DNA of 17,138 nt, taken from Muribaculaceae bacterium. GTDB taxonomy: Bacteria > Bacteroidota > Bacteroidia > Bacteroidales > Muribaculaceae. Every line of letters begins with the position of its first letter. The first letter of the stretch is position 1. The stretch spans positions 1 through 17,138 of the forward strand of contig JAFYCU010000123.1 of assembly GCA_017545095.1 (NCBI GenBank), read 5' to 3'. The notes under the pieces are model-generated. The model was not told where the DNA came from. It saw only the letters and a program-made list of their open reading frames with translations, and did no database searches. Below are positions 1 to 6,389 of this stretch, one piece after another. A program made the translations under genes and the position numbers.

Positions 1-2
1 AG

Positions 3-1175
3 ATGGCTCTGATTCTTGTGTGTGGCTCCACCTTGGCTGCGGCGCCGGTTGTGAAGCGTGCCATCGATGCAATGGCCCGCTTGCCCCGGAGCGCCCCTGC
101 GGCAATAGCTCTAGTGACAGTGGTGTCGGCTGTGGCTTGCTGCATCAACTGGGGCTTTGGCCTCATCGTGGGTGTCGTGTTTGCCAAGGCCATAGCACGC
201 AGGCGTTCCGATGTCGACTATCGGCTTCTTATCGCATCGGCCTACAGCGGCTTTGTGGTGTGGCATGCCGGCATCTCCGGCTCCATCCCCCTCACCATGG
301 CCACACCCGGCGAGGCACTCGCAATGGCTACCAATGGAGCACTCACCGACCCGGTGCCATTGTCGCATACCATCTTCGACTGGCATAATCTGGTGACGGT
401 GCTGTTTGTGATTATCGGCATCACCGTCGCCAACACATTGATGCACCCCAAGCAAGGCATCCTCAGCATCGACCCCGCGCTGCTTAACGACGATGACCGC
501 ACAGCGACCGCCGTTTCCTCTTCGGCCAAGACACCGGCACAGCGGCTCGAGCAAAGCAAACTGCTCTCGTGGCTCGTGGCACTGATGCTCGTGGCCTATC
601 TCGTGGTTCATCTCGCCGTGAGCGGTGCCAGTTTAGACATTGGCGGGGTGATCATGATATTCCTCGCGCTGGGACTCGTGCTGCATTCCACCCCGGTCGA
701 CTATGTGCGTGCTTTCGGAAAAGCCACCGCCGGAGCCGCCGGAATCATCTTGCAATTTCCCTTCTATGCTGGCATCATGGGCATCGTCACCGGTGTCGGT
801 GCCAGCGGTGTCAGCTTGGGCGGTGTCATGGCCGATGCTTGCATCCATGTCAGCAATTCCGTCACCTATCCTCTGCTCACCTTCCTGTGTGCCGCAGTGC
901 TCAACCTGTTTGTGCCCAGTGGCGGCGGTCATTGGGCTGTGCAGGCACCGGTGATGTTCACCGCCGGAGCCAACCTAAGTGTGGACCCGGGGTTGACGGG
1001 CATGGCCATTGCCTGGGGCGACGCATGGACCAACCTCATACAACCCTTCTGGGCGCTCCCGGCCTTGGCTTTAGCTCGCCTCCGCGCAAAAGATATCATG
1101 GGCTACTGCCTCATCGACCTTTTCGTCAGCGGCATCATCATCTGTGCTGGCTTGTTGATTTGGGCAATAGGTTAG
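3..1175 (+). CDS. Short-chain fatty acid transporter, AtoE/TIGR00366 family (5' partial)
   Basis: This is the C-terminal 390 residues of a polytopic inner-membrane protein that matches my recollection of the AtoE / TIGR00366 short-chain fatty acid transporter family, which takes up acetoacetate or butyrate-like acids. Supporting stretches are the CCINWGFGLIVGVVFAK segment, WHAGISGSIPLTMATPG, the VPSGGGHWAVQAP loop near residues 302-314 and the late AWGDAWTNLIQPFWALP segment, all characteristic of the family. Several long hydrophobic helices are evident. Family members are usually about 440-460 residues, and the frame is open to the left edge, so the ATG at position 3 is an internal methionine and roughly 60 N-terminal residues lie outside the window. 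It ends in TAG, followed at once by a GC-rich hairpin array. The family call is confident; the exact substrate is not visible. Confidence 0.85.
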   Translation: MALILVCGSTLAAAPVVKRAIDAMARLPRSAPAAIALVTVVSAVACCINWGFGLIVGVVFAKAIARRRSDVDYRLLIASAYSGFVVWHAGISGSIPLTMATPGEALAMATNGALTDPVPLSHTIFDWHNLVTVLFVIIGITVANTLMHPKQGILSIDPALLNDDDRTATAVSSSAKTPAQRLEQSKLLSWLVALMLVAYLVVHLAVSGASLDIGGVIMIFLALGLVLHSTPVDYVRAFGKATAGAAGIILQFPFYAGIMGIVTGVGASGVSLGGVMADACIHVSNSVTYPLLTFLCAAVLNLFVPSGGGHWAVQAPVMFTAGANLSVDPGLTGMAIAWGDAWTNLIQPFWALPALALARLRAKDIMGYCLIDLFVSGIIICAGLLIWAIG

Positions 1176-1193
1176 GCAATTATGCCCCAATAA

Positions 1194-1580
1194 GCCCTGA
1201 AAGGGCGACAGAGCCTAGCCGGGGGCGCAGCCCCCGGAATGCAGTGTCTTACCCCGTTACCTCCGTCCCATCGGGGCGGGGGGTGACGGGGTTCGCTTTA
1301 TTACAGGGGTTTGCACCCTTTCTGTCGCGAGCTAAAGGTTCGCTGCGCTCCACCCCTTCCTATTATCTGTCGAAGCTGTATCAAAAGTGTGGAACATTGA
1401 CTGTGCTTGCCCAGAGTGCAAATCCTGGCGAAGTCTCCGCGTCGTTCCTCGGCAGAGGAACACCAATCCGAAAGCCCCACATAGCCGCTGGCGCGGCAAT
1501 GTGGGGTGACGGAAACCCGAAAGGCGGCGCAACCTCGGCGAGGTTGCCTGCCCCACGGGTTGGGCAACGTCTCCGACGTT
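1194..1580. repeat. Array of GC-rich hairpin (REP-like) palindromes
   Basis: No gene is visible between 1176 and 1591; the stretch is instead packed with perfect or near-perfect hairpins. They are GCCCT/AGGGC (1194-1206), an 8-bp CCGGGGGC stem (1219-1237), a long ACCCCGTTACC/GGTGACGGGGT stem (1251-1292, one G-T pair), TTCCTC/GAGGAA (1445-1460), a CCCCACAT/ATGTGGGG stem with an inner GCCGC/GCGGC stem (1475-1506), AACCTC/GAGGTT (1531-1545) and AACGTC/GACGTT (1566-1580). Dense intergenic hairpins of this style are, to my knowledge, common in Bacteroidales genomes and behave like REP elements. Those nearest 1200 could also terminate the transporter transcript. The array stops exactly at the truncated integrase frame. 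Confidence 0.7.
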
Positions 1581-1591
1581 GAATTGATTGT

Positions 1592-2428
1592 TTGCGGCTC
1601 ACCATCACCAAGCAGTTCAGGATTCTAAAGTCATTCCTGCGTTGGATGAAGGCCAACAGCTATCCTGTCCAAGATAGCGCGATTGGGTACCAACCACATC
1701 TAACGGTACCAAAGAGGAATGTCACTTACCTTACATATAAAGAACTCATGCAGTTCTTCAACTATCAGTTTCCGGCTCATCTTAAGTATCTTGAACGTGC
1801 CCGTGACCTGTTTTGCTTCATGTCGTTTACCTCGCTGCGTTATTCTGACTTGGCTCAGCTTAAAAAAGCGCATATCACAAGCAAAGGCATTGACTTGTAT
1901 ACAAAGAAGACATCAGACCACATCACGATACCTGTCATTGATGATGCCCAGAAACTCCTTGTCAAGTATGCGGACCATAAGTCAGAAGATGGATGTCTCT
2001 TTCCTGTGCCGTCCGCTCAAAAATTGAATGACTACATCAAGTTGGCAGCGAAAGAGGCGGGGCTCGACCGCGAAGTCATCGACACATATTATATTGGCAC
2101 CCGACGATTGGATGTGGTACATAAGTTTCATGAAATCATCAGTTGTCATGACGGGCGACGAACCTTTATTTGTTGCTCATTGGCATTCGGCATCCCGGCA
2201 TCAGTTGTGATGTCCATCACAGGCCACAAGGATTACGAGAGCATGAAGCCGTACATTGAGATTGCAAATGACACGAAGCGGCTTGAGATGGACAAGTGGA
2301 ACGGCAAGAAGCTAAAAAACGATATCATCGAGGCCATGGACAAGCTTGACGAAGACAAACTAAAAAAAGTGTATGATTATATTCTAGACCTCAAGCAAGC
2401 TTGCAAGGCAAGCGCACCAACAGATTGA
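1592..2428 (+). CDS. Tyrosine recombinase / integrase, N-terminally truncated
   Basis: This encodes the catalytic domain of a phage-type tyrosine recombinase. The active-site set is intact: Arg83 (SLRYSDL), a Lys in YTKKTSDH (105-106), His186 and Arg189 (HDGRRTF), His212 (ITGHKDY) and the nucleophile Tyr221 (MKPYIEI). Bacteroidetes integrases of this kind are typically about 400 residues with an arm-binding and a core-binding (SAM-like) domain. Here only the last helix of the core-binding domain (QFRILKSFLRWMK) remains, so roughly 120 residues are missing. The frame is closed by TGA at 1580-1582 inside the last hairpin of the preceding array. The first possible start is TTG 1592 and the first ATG is at 1646. 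No promoter is visible upstream. It is probably a non-functional remnant of the element that delivered the downstream toxin-antitoxin genes, although the catalytic domain itself shows no damage. Confidence 0.85.
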   Translation: MRLTITKQFRILKSFLRWMKANSYPVQDSAIGYQPHLTVPKRNVTYLTYKELMQFFNYQFPAHLKYLERARDLFCFMSFTSLRYSDLAQLKKAHITSKGIDLYTKKTSDHITIPVIDDAQKLLVKYADHKSEDGCLFPVPSAQKLNDYIKLAAKEAGLDREVIDTYYIGTRRLDVVHKFHEIISCHDGRRTFICCSLAFGIPASVVMSITGHKDYESMKPYIEIANDTKRLEMDKWNGKKLKNDIIEAMDKLDEDKLKKVYDYILDLKQACKASAPTD

Positions 2429-2432
2429 TTAA

Positions 2433-2505
2433 TGGTCAAAAATTATTTTGTATGTGGAAATTATTTGCAATGTTTTCCACATAATAATTGTTAATTGTTT
2501 GACCA
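2433..2505. repeat. Long imperfect inverted repeat between integrase and toxin-antitoxin promoter
   Basis: TGGTCAAA (2433-2440) is matched by TTTGACCA (2498-2505), extended inward by AATTA/TAATT with a one-base bulge. A second, inner pair TATGTGGAAA (2451-2460) / TTTCCACATA (2474-2483) forms a 10-bp stem. The structure begins 5 nt after the integrase stop and ends just before the toxin-antitoxin promoter. It could be a terminator, a recombination site, or an operator for the antitoxin: AbiEi proteins are known to autoregulate by binding inverted repeats near their promoter. Confidence 0.65.
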
Positions 2506-2511
2506 ATCCAA

Positions 2512-2541
2512 TTGAATATATGAGAAATAACATTACCTTTG
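2512..2541 (+). promoter_or_regulatory. Bacteroidetes-type promoter of the AbiE-like operon
   Basis: TTG at 2512-2514 and TACCTTTG at 2534-2541 are separated by 19 bp, matching the Bacteroidetes -33 / -7 (TAnnTTTG) pattern. Transcription would begin near 2546, which excludes the ATG at 2520 as a start and favours ATG 2562. Confidence 0.7.
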
Positions 2542-2561
2542 CCACAAAATTGAATTCTATT

Positions 2562-3161
2562 ATGGCAAACGACATCACAAGGCAGGTTGAAAAGGCGAAG
2601 CCTGGATCACTGTTCTTCGTTTCGGACTTCACTGGCAATCTTGACAACAAGGCGGTCAGCCGCATAATGGTTGCGCTTGAAGCGCGAGGGATTATCGAAC
2701 GCCTGGGAAATGGCATCTACTGCAAGCCCGTAAAGACACAGTTCGGCAACCTCTATCCTACCGTCGATGATATAGTGAATCACATCGCCAGACGCGACCA
2801 TGTGCAGGTGCTGCCATCGGGCGCTACTGCCGAAAACATGCTCGGTTTCAGCACTCAGGTGCCGGTCACCCACCATTATATCACATCCGGCTCTTCAAGG
2901 CAACTGATAGTGAACGGACAGGCCATCTTTTTCAAGCGGGCGGTTCCTCGCAACTTCGCTTTCAAAAACAAATTGATGGCCGTGCTCGCACAGGCGCTAA
3001 AATCCATCGGCGCAAAAAGAATCGGCAAGCCAGAACTCGCTGTTGTTCGTAATCTGTTATCAAAGAACCCCGACGTCCAACACTTGGATCATGACTTGCA
3101 GCTGCTGCCTGCATGGATGAGGAAGATTGTTTCACCAGCGTTAATCCCGACACAGCCATGA
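2562..3161 (+). CDS. DUF6088 / AbiEi-like antitoxin of a type IV toxin-antitoxin pair
   Basis: This 199-residue protein has the pattern of DUF6088 proteins, the AbiEi-like antitoxin partners of AbiEii toxins. The N-terminus carries a winged-helix-like region (KPGSLFFVSDFTG, then AVSRIMVALEARGIIERLGNGIYCKP, about residues 11-60), where the RLGNGIY turn is typical of AbiEi-like transcriptional regulators. A second domain follows, with AENMLGFSTQVPVTHHYITSG and RQLIVNGQAIFFKR. Such antitoxins do not bind their toxin directly in the classic AbiE system; they counter its activity and repress their own promoter. ATG 2562 is chosen because the promoter's expected start site lies near 2546 and the protein then begins as family members do. 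The stop overlaps the next start in ATGA (3158-3161), so the two are translationally coupled. Confidence 0.8.
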   Translation: MANDITRQVEKAKPGSLFFVSDFTGNLDNKAVSRIMVALEARGIIERLGNGIYCKPVKTQFGNLYPTVDDIVNHIARRDHVQVLPSGATAENMLGFSTQVPVTHHYITSGSSRQLIVNGQAIFFKRAVPRNFAFKNKLMAVLAQALKSIGAKRIGKPELAVVRNLLSKNPDVQHLDHDLQLLPAWMRKIVSPALIPTQP

Positions 3162-4186
3162 GCAACTGGCAACAATTAAACGTCAACGAACGCAATGCTA
3201 TCTTGCAGCAGGTTCAGGACAAGGAGCACATCAATGCACTGGCGATAGAAAAGGATTGGTGGGTCACCGTCATACTCAAAGCTCTGTTTCAGTCATCTTG
3301 CGCCTCGGCCTTGAGTTTCAAGGGAGGAACGAGTCTGAGCAAGGCTTGGGGGTTGATAGACCGTTTCAGTGAAGATGTTGACCTCGCGATTTCTCCACAT
3401 TTCTTTGGCGTTGTGAAGGCCAACAAGAACCAGCGCGACAAACTCCGCAAGCTGTCGAGACGTTTTATCGTCGAGCAATTATCCAACGAACTGGATGGCA
3501 CGCTCACCGAGATGGGCATCAAGGGTTTTGAGGTGGAGGCCGTGGCAACGGTTCAGACCGAAGATGGGCCTAAGCCGATCGACAGTGATAAAGACCCCAC
3601 GGTACTGAACGTGAAATATCACAGCATACTGAGTTCAACACTGCCTTATATCTTGCCGCAGGTGAAAATTGAAATCAGCTGCCTCTCGTTGGAACAGCCT
3701 GTCGAAATAAAGGAGGTTTCATCGATGATTAGTCGCCATTTCCCGTTGCAAGACAGTGATTGCCAGATGAGGATCTCCACTGTAATCCCCACTCGGACAT
3801 TTCTCGAAAAGGTGTTTTTGCTTCACGAGGAATTCCAGCGGCAGCATCCGCGCTCACATCGCATGAGCCGTCACCTCTACGACATAGAGCGGTTGATGGA
3901 CACCCAGTTCGGTAAGGAGGCATTATCTGACCCCGAACTATACGCTGCGATTGTTCGGCATCGATCAATCTACAATGCCATCAAAGGTGTGGATTACACA
4001 AGCCATGCCCCATCAACACTCTGCTTCATTCCACCGCAAGCGGTAATCGATGCTTGGATGAATGATTACGAAGACATGAGACGCAGTTTCATCTATGGTG
4101 ATGCGTTGCCGTTCGATCAACTTATCGGGCGCATGAAGGAACTGGAATCTCGTTTCAGAGAAATGCCAGCAATTCAGAATCAATGA
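3158..4186 (+). CDS. AbiEii/AbiGii family nucleotidyltransferase toxin
   Basis: This 342-residue protein is of the AbiEii (DUF1814) nucleotidyltransferase family. The defining motifs are present: FKGGTSLSKAW (residues 54-64), the metal-binding FSEDVDLAI with Asp73 and Asp75, the third strand VKIEISC, and the helix EKVFLLHEE. Family toxins (AbiEii, MenT) use an NTP to block growth, MenT by modifying tRNA, and AbiE systems are known for abortive phage defence. The nucleotide and target of this protein cannot be read from sequence. The start is the ATG overlapping the DUF6088 stop by 4 nt, and no later ATG keeps the N-terminal helices. It is the last gene of the pair. About 250 bp of gene-free sequence with hairpins separates it from a strong terminator. 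Nothing suggests inactivation, so the pair is probably functional although the neighbouring integrase is truncated. Confidence 0.88.
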   Translation: MSNWQQLNVNERNAILQQVQDKEHINALAIEKDWWVTVILKALFQSSCASALSFKGGTSLSKAWGLIDRFSEDVDLAISPHFFGVVKANKNQRDKLRKLSRRFIVEQLSNELDGTLTEMGIKGFEVEAVATVQTEDGPKPIDSDKDPTVLNVKYHSILSSTLPYILPQVKIEISCLSLEQPVEIKEVSSMISRHFPLQDSDCQMRISTVIPTRTFLEKVFLLHEEFQRQHPRSHRMSRHLYDIERLMDTQFGKEALSDPELYAAIVRHRSIYNAIKGVDYTSHAPSTLCFIPPQAVIDAWMNDYEDMRRSFIYGDALPFDQLIGRMKELESRFREMPAIQNQ

Positions 4187-4258
4187 TCATCACTCAGAAA
4201 TTCCAATCCCACAACCTCTCAATGCCTTATACATAGACAAACAACTATTCTAACGACG

Positions 4259-4309
4259 CTGACCCTGAGACGGCCTGTATAATACTAACAACACAGGTGC
4301 AAGGGTCAG
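4259..4309. repeat. Nested inverted repeat (51 bp)
   Basis: CTGACCCT (4259-4266) pairs perfectly with AGGGTCAG (4302-4309), and inside it CCTGT (4274-4278) pairs with ACAGG (4293-4297), giving a two-step stem with a 14-nt AT-rich loop. It lies 72 nt after the toxin gene. There is no T-tract, so it is not an ordinary terminator. It could be a small structured RNA, a recombination site or a protein-binding site. Confidence 0.55.
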
Positions 4310-4439
4310 GATACAATATAATTTCGATGGACACGGAGCATGAGCGAAGAGTTTGTGCCACCCGCCATCACCTGAGCGCTATTATCCCTTTCATGACTTT
4401 CAGCCTTAAGCCGCTGATGACCTTGACTGGGAGAGCTCG

Positions 4440-4492
4440 AAGAAAAACGGAACCACGGCCGAAGAGGTCATGATTCCGTTCTTCTTTTTTTT
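4440..4492 (+). terminator. Intrinsic terminator
   Basis: AAGAAAAACGGAA (4440-4452) pairs with TTCCGTTCTTCTT (4474-4486) with one mismatch, followed by a run of eight T (4485-4492). A short inner GGCC/GGTC stem sits in the loop. It likely ends the transcript of the toxin-antitoxin operon. Confidence 0.7.
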
Positions 4493-4576
4493 CGCAACTA
4501 TCGTTTTTGCTATCAGTTGAATTTAGATCTGCTTTTGCTCCTCCGCCTATCCGGTGGAGGAACAGAAAAGAAGCTT

Positions 4577-5581
4577 TTACTCCAAGGCGAGGCGCAGGCC
4601 GAAGTTGCCGGAGAGGTACCACGGCTCCATTGAGAAGCGGTATGACACACGGCAGTTACTGGTGTTGCCGATGAAGCTGCTGCCGCGCAGCACGTGGCTG
4701 GAGGAGGAGTCATTTGCAGGGCCGGTGGGATTGACCTGCGCACCGCTGCTGTATTTACCAAAAAAGTCCTGGCACCACTCGTACACGTTGCCGCTCATGT
4801 CGTACAGACCCAACTCGTTCGGAGACTTTGTCGCCACCGTGTGCGGGCCATAGTTTGGATTGCCTCTGCCAAGCGCAGCGCTGTTGTCATAGTACCACGC
4901 TACGTCGTCGAGGGTGTTGCTGCCGGAGTACTTGTAGCTCTTGCTCTTGTTCCCGCCACGGGCAGCAAACTCCCACCCCGCCTCAGTCGGCAAACGGAAC
5001 GTCGCTCCCGTCAGCTGGTTCAGCTTAGCGATGAACTCTTGGCAGTCGTTCCAACTCACATACTCCACCGGGTGCTGCAAGTTCGTACCATAATCGAAAT
5101 CATCAGAACTTTGATACCCATTGAACCAGCTCGGGTTGCTGCCCATCACCGCCACCCACAGCGCCTGCGTCACCTCCGTCTCGCCGATGGAGTAACTGCT
5201 CAGCGTCACCTGGTGCGCAGGCTTCTCGTAGTAGCCAGCCTCATTGTCATCATCGCTGGCGCCCATCGTGAACGTGCCGCCTTCCACGGCCACCATCTTG
5301 AACGAAACACCATTCACCGTGTAGGTTTTTGTCTCAGGTGTATTGTCAGGAATTTTGCCCAGCATGATGTTGATGATGATGTTCAGGTCGTCGATGTCCA
5401 CGGCGCCGTCGCCGTTCACGTCGGCGGCAGCGGTGGGGTCGGCCTTGTGCACCATGATGTTGATCACTGCGTTGACATCGTCGATGTCCACGACTCCGTT
5501 GCCGTTCACATCGCCGCGAACCGTTTGCTGTGCGTAGCCGTTGAGCGGCAGCAACAGCAGCATTCCACACGCAAAGGCCAT
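4577..5581 (-). CDS. Secreted FGE-sulfatase-fold (SUMF1-like) protein with N-terminal dockerin repeats; signal peptide frameshifted
   Basis: From the ATG at 5581 the product has 334 residues: a hydrophobic segment ending NGYAQ (1-18), two dockerin/EF-hand-like repeats (GDVNGNGVVDIDDVNAV and ADVNGDGAVDIDDLNII, about 23-75), then a formylglycine-generating-enzyme (C-type-lectin) fold marked by GGTFTMGASDDD, ETEVTQALWVAVMG, NDCQEFIAKLN, FRLPTEAGWEFAARGG, LYDMSGNVYEWCQDFF and VLRGSSFIGNTSNCRV. True FGEs need two cysteines in the GGSWxCxxxYC region; here the first is Gly (SFIGNTSNC) and only the second remains, so FGE activity is doubtful and a structural or binding role is more likely. The natural start is probably the ATG at 5610 (MKRKSISAI), but that frame meets TGA at 5583; adding one T to the TTT at 5583-5585 would join it to this frame as one classic signal peptide. 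As sequenced, only a weak TTG/ATG start remains. Confidence 0.75.
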   Translation of the reverse strand: MAFACGMLLLLPLNGYAQQTVRGDVNGNGVVDIDDVNAVINIMVHKADPTAAADVNGDGAVDIDDLNIIINIMLGKIPDNTPETKTYTVNGVSFKMVAVEGGTFTMGASDDDNEAGYYEKPAHQVTLSSYSIGETEVTQALWVAVMGSNPSWFNGYQSSDDFDYGTNLQHPVEYVSWNDCQEFIAKLNQLTGATFRLPTEAGWEFAARGGNKSKSYKYSGSNTLDDVAWYYDNSAALGRGNPNYGPHTVATKSPNELGLYDMSGNVYEWCQDFFGKYSSGAQVNPTGPANDSSSSHVLRGSSFIGNTSNCRVSYRFSMEPWYLSGNFGLRLALE

Positions 5582-5610
5582 CAAATGGCTGAAATTGATT
5601 TGCGTTTCAT
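5582..5610 (-). other. Out-of-frame signal-peptide start of the SUMF1-like gene
   Basis: ATG 5610 opens MKRKSISAI and then stops at TGA (5583-5581). The downstream frame continues with LMAFACGMLLLLPLNGYAQ when one T is added. Position, charge and hydrophobicity fit a single Sec signal peptide of about 28 residues. This is a likely one-base deletion in a T run, or a sequencing or assembly error. Confidence 0.7.
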
Positions 5611-5646
5611 CTTGACTGTAGTTTGAATAATTCTTGTTTTAAGCCG

Positions 5647-5654
5647 CAAAGGTA
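5647..5654 (-). promoter_or_regulatory. -7 box of the SUMF1-like gene
   Basis: On the minus strand this reads TACCTTTG, the TAnnTTTG consensus, about 37 bp before ATG 5610. The expected start site near 5640 gives a leader of about 30 nt. No well-spaced -33 TTG is obvious. The same box is conserved in the second copy at 16481-16488. Confidence 0.6.
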
Positions 5655-5688
5655 CTAATTATTTCAACACCAACATTGTCGCACCACG

Positions 5689-5714
5689 AAAAAAAGAGCG
5701 GCACAAAGTCGCTC
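5689..5714 (-). terminator. Intrinsic terminator of the 160-aa gene
   Basis: The minus strand reads GAGCGAC, a 5-nt loop, GCCGCTC and then seven T. It lies 23 bp after the stop codon at 5737 and separates this gene from the SUMF1-like gene. Confidence 0.85.
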
Positions 5715-5736
5715 CTTTCTCATCTTCACCGCGCTG

Positions 5737-6219
5737 TCATCTCACAACCTTGAACTCATAGAAAGCCCAGTCATCGAGGTCATCAATCGCGGCAGTCAGT
5801 TCATCTTTGGTAGTGATGTCGCGTTTCAGTTTGTCGGACGCAACCTTCAGCACTTGACTCAGCTCTTCGTCGTACTCTGTGTCCCAGTCTGTTCTCAAGA
5901 CGTACCGCTCCGGGAAATATATGCCGTCTTGATCGTTGGTCTCGTAGATCTCCATGCACTCTTCTTCGGCCATGTACCAGACTTTGAGGCCGGGCAGGGT
6001 TTTCTCGATCAACCCGAACACCTCGATCATCGGCCCCCAAGCAGTTTCGTCGCTCCAAGCCAGAACATCGTCGCTCATCAGTCTCAGGTCACTCCAGCTG
6101 CCACGACAATAGACATCATTCCAGTCACCACCAAGAATCGTGACCAGATTTCCATACCATGCCGTGCCGAAGCCATTCTCGACCAGCGGCTCTTTCATCT
6201 CTTCGAGGTTCTGACACAT
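5737..6219 (-). CDS. Conserved hypothetical protein, possible YubB/DUF1281-like ferredoxin fold
   Basis: This is a 160-residue acidic cytoplasmic protein without signal peptide or membrane helix. Features are NGFGTAWYGNLVTILGGDWNDV, CRGSWSDLRLMSDDVL, WSDETAWGPMIEVFGLIEK, a second half with KVWYMAEEECMEIYETND and YFPERYVLRTDWD, and an acidic, WAFYEFKVV-ending tail. The W-SDETAWGP pattern recalls YubB-ferredoxin-like (DUF1281) proteins often found near mobile elements, but I am not sure. I know similar proteins with a longer N-terminus, so this copy may be shortened at its 5' end; ATG 6219 is the only ATG after an in-frame TAA about 20 nt upstream. A GGAG lies about 13 nt ahead. A second copy of its last ~40 codons persists at 16580-16712. 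Function unknown. Confidence 0.6.
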   Translation of the reverse strand: MCQNLEEMKEPLVENGFGTAWYGNLVTILGGDWNDVYCRGSWSDLRLMSDDVLAWSDETAWGPMIEVFGLIEKTLPGLKVWYMAEEECMEIYETNDQDGIYFPERYVLRTDWDTEYDEELSQVLKVASDKLKRDITTKDELTAAIDDLDDWAFYEFKVVR

Positions 6220-6317
6220 CCGCCATACTCCTAACGTATTTTAGATAAAAATAAATTGTGAATTTTTGCAAATAATTGCTTTCAAAGTTCATCTTCTTGT
6301 TATTAAATAAAAAATTC

Positions 6318-6333
6318 TTGCCATTTATGGCAA
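6318..6333. promoter_or_regulatory. Palindromic operator candidate at the XRE regulator promoter
   Basis: TTGCCAT-TT-ATGGCAA is a perfect 7-bp inverted repeat with a 2-bp spacer. It lies 19 bp upstream of the TACCTTTG box, over the -33 region, which is where a small XRE repressor would bind to control its own gene. This is an inference from position and symmetry. Confidence 0.55.
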
Positions 6334-6352
6334 TCATTTGAGTTTTTGTCTT

Positions 6353-6360
6353 TACCTTTG
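6353..6360 (+). promoter_or_regulatory. -7 box of the XRE regulator / GLUG operon
   Basis: TACCTTTG matches TAnnTTTG. It places the transcript start near 6365, which excludes the GTG at 6360 as a start and supports ATG 6390. No second promoter is seen before the GLUG gene. Confidence 0.65.
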
Positions 6361-6389
6361 TGGGCGAATTCATCAACAATAGAATAGCT

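Larger units (their letters stand above)
4187..4576. other. Gene-free interval after the toxin-antitoxin pair
   Basis: No convincing gene is seen here. A 53-codon frame at 4327-4488 (+) encodes a basic, low-complexity peptide without a recognisable domain or promoter. The interval holds a nested inverted repeat (4259-4309), an intrinsic terminator (4440-4492) and a TCCTCCGCC/GGTGGAGGA hairpin near 4539-4561 just past the end of the convergent gene. Because both flanking genes end here, the interval mainly separates convergent transcripts. Confidence 0.5.
5587..5840. repeat. Duplicated promoter/terminator/gene-end block, copy 1
   Basis: This block is strongly similar to 16420-16680. It contains, reading the minus strand, the 3' end of the 160-aa gene, its terminator, the CAAAGGTA promoter box and the first codons of the SUMF1-like gene. 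Both copies are in the same orientation, about 10.8 kb apart. Confidence 0.85.

Noticed and set aside
1194..1580. CRISPR array or integron attC series
   Set aside because: The hairpins differ from each other in sequence and spacing, with no repeated direct unit and no cas or integron-type genes.
569..1582. Long plus-strand open frame overlapping the transporter gene
   Set aside because: It lies in another frame of the clear AtoE-type gene, is rich in Arg, His and Cys without any domain, and runs on into the hairpin array; it is a shadow of GC-rich coding sequence.
4259..4309. tRNA-like structure
   Set aside because: The outer stem resembles an acceptor stem, but at about 51 nt there is no room for four arms and no T-loop or anticodon arm can be drawn.
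4327..4488. 53-codon plus-strand frame (MDTEHERRVC onward)
   Set aside because: Basic, no domain, no promoter, and its end overlaps the stem of a transcription terminator.
4694..5626. 310-codon plus-strand open frame opposite the SUMF1-like gene
   Set aside because: Composition rich in Val, Arg and His with no motif; it is an antisense shadow of a gene with clear FGE-fold and dockerin motifs.
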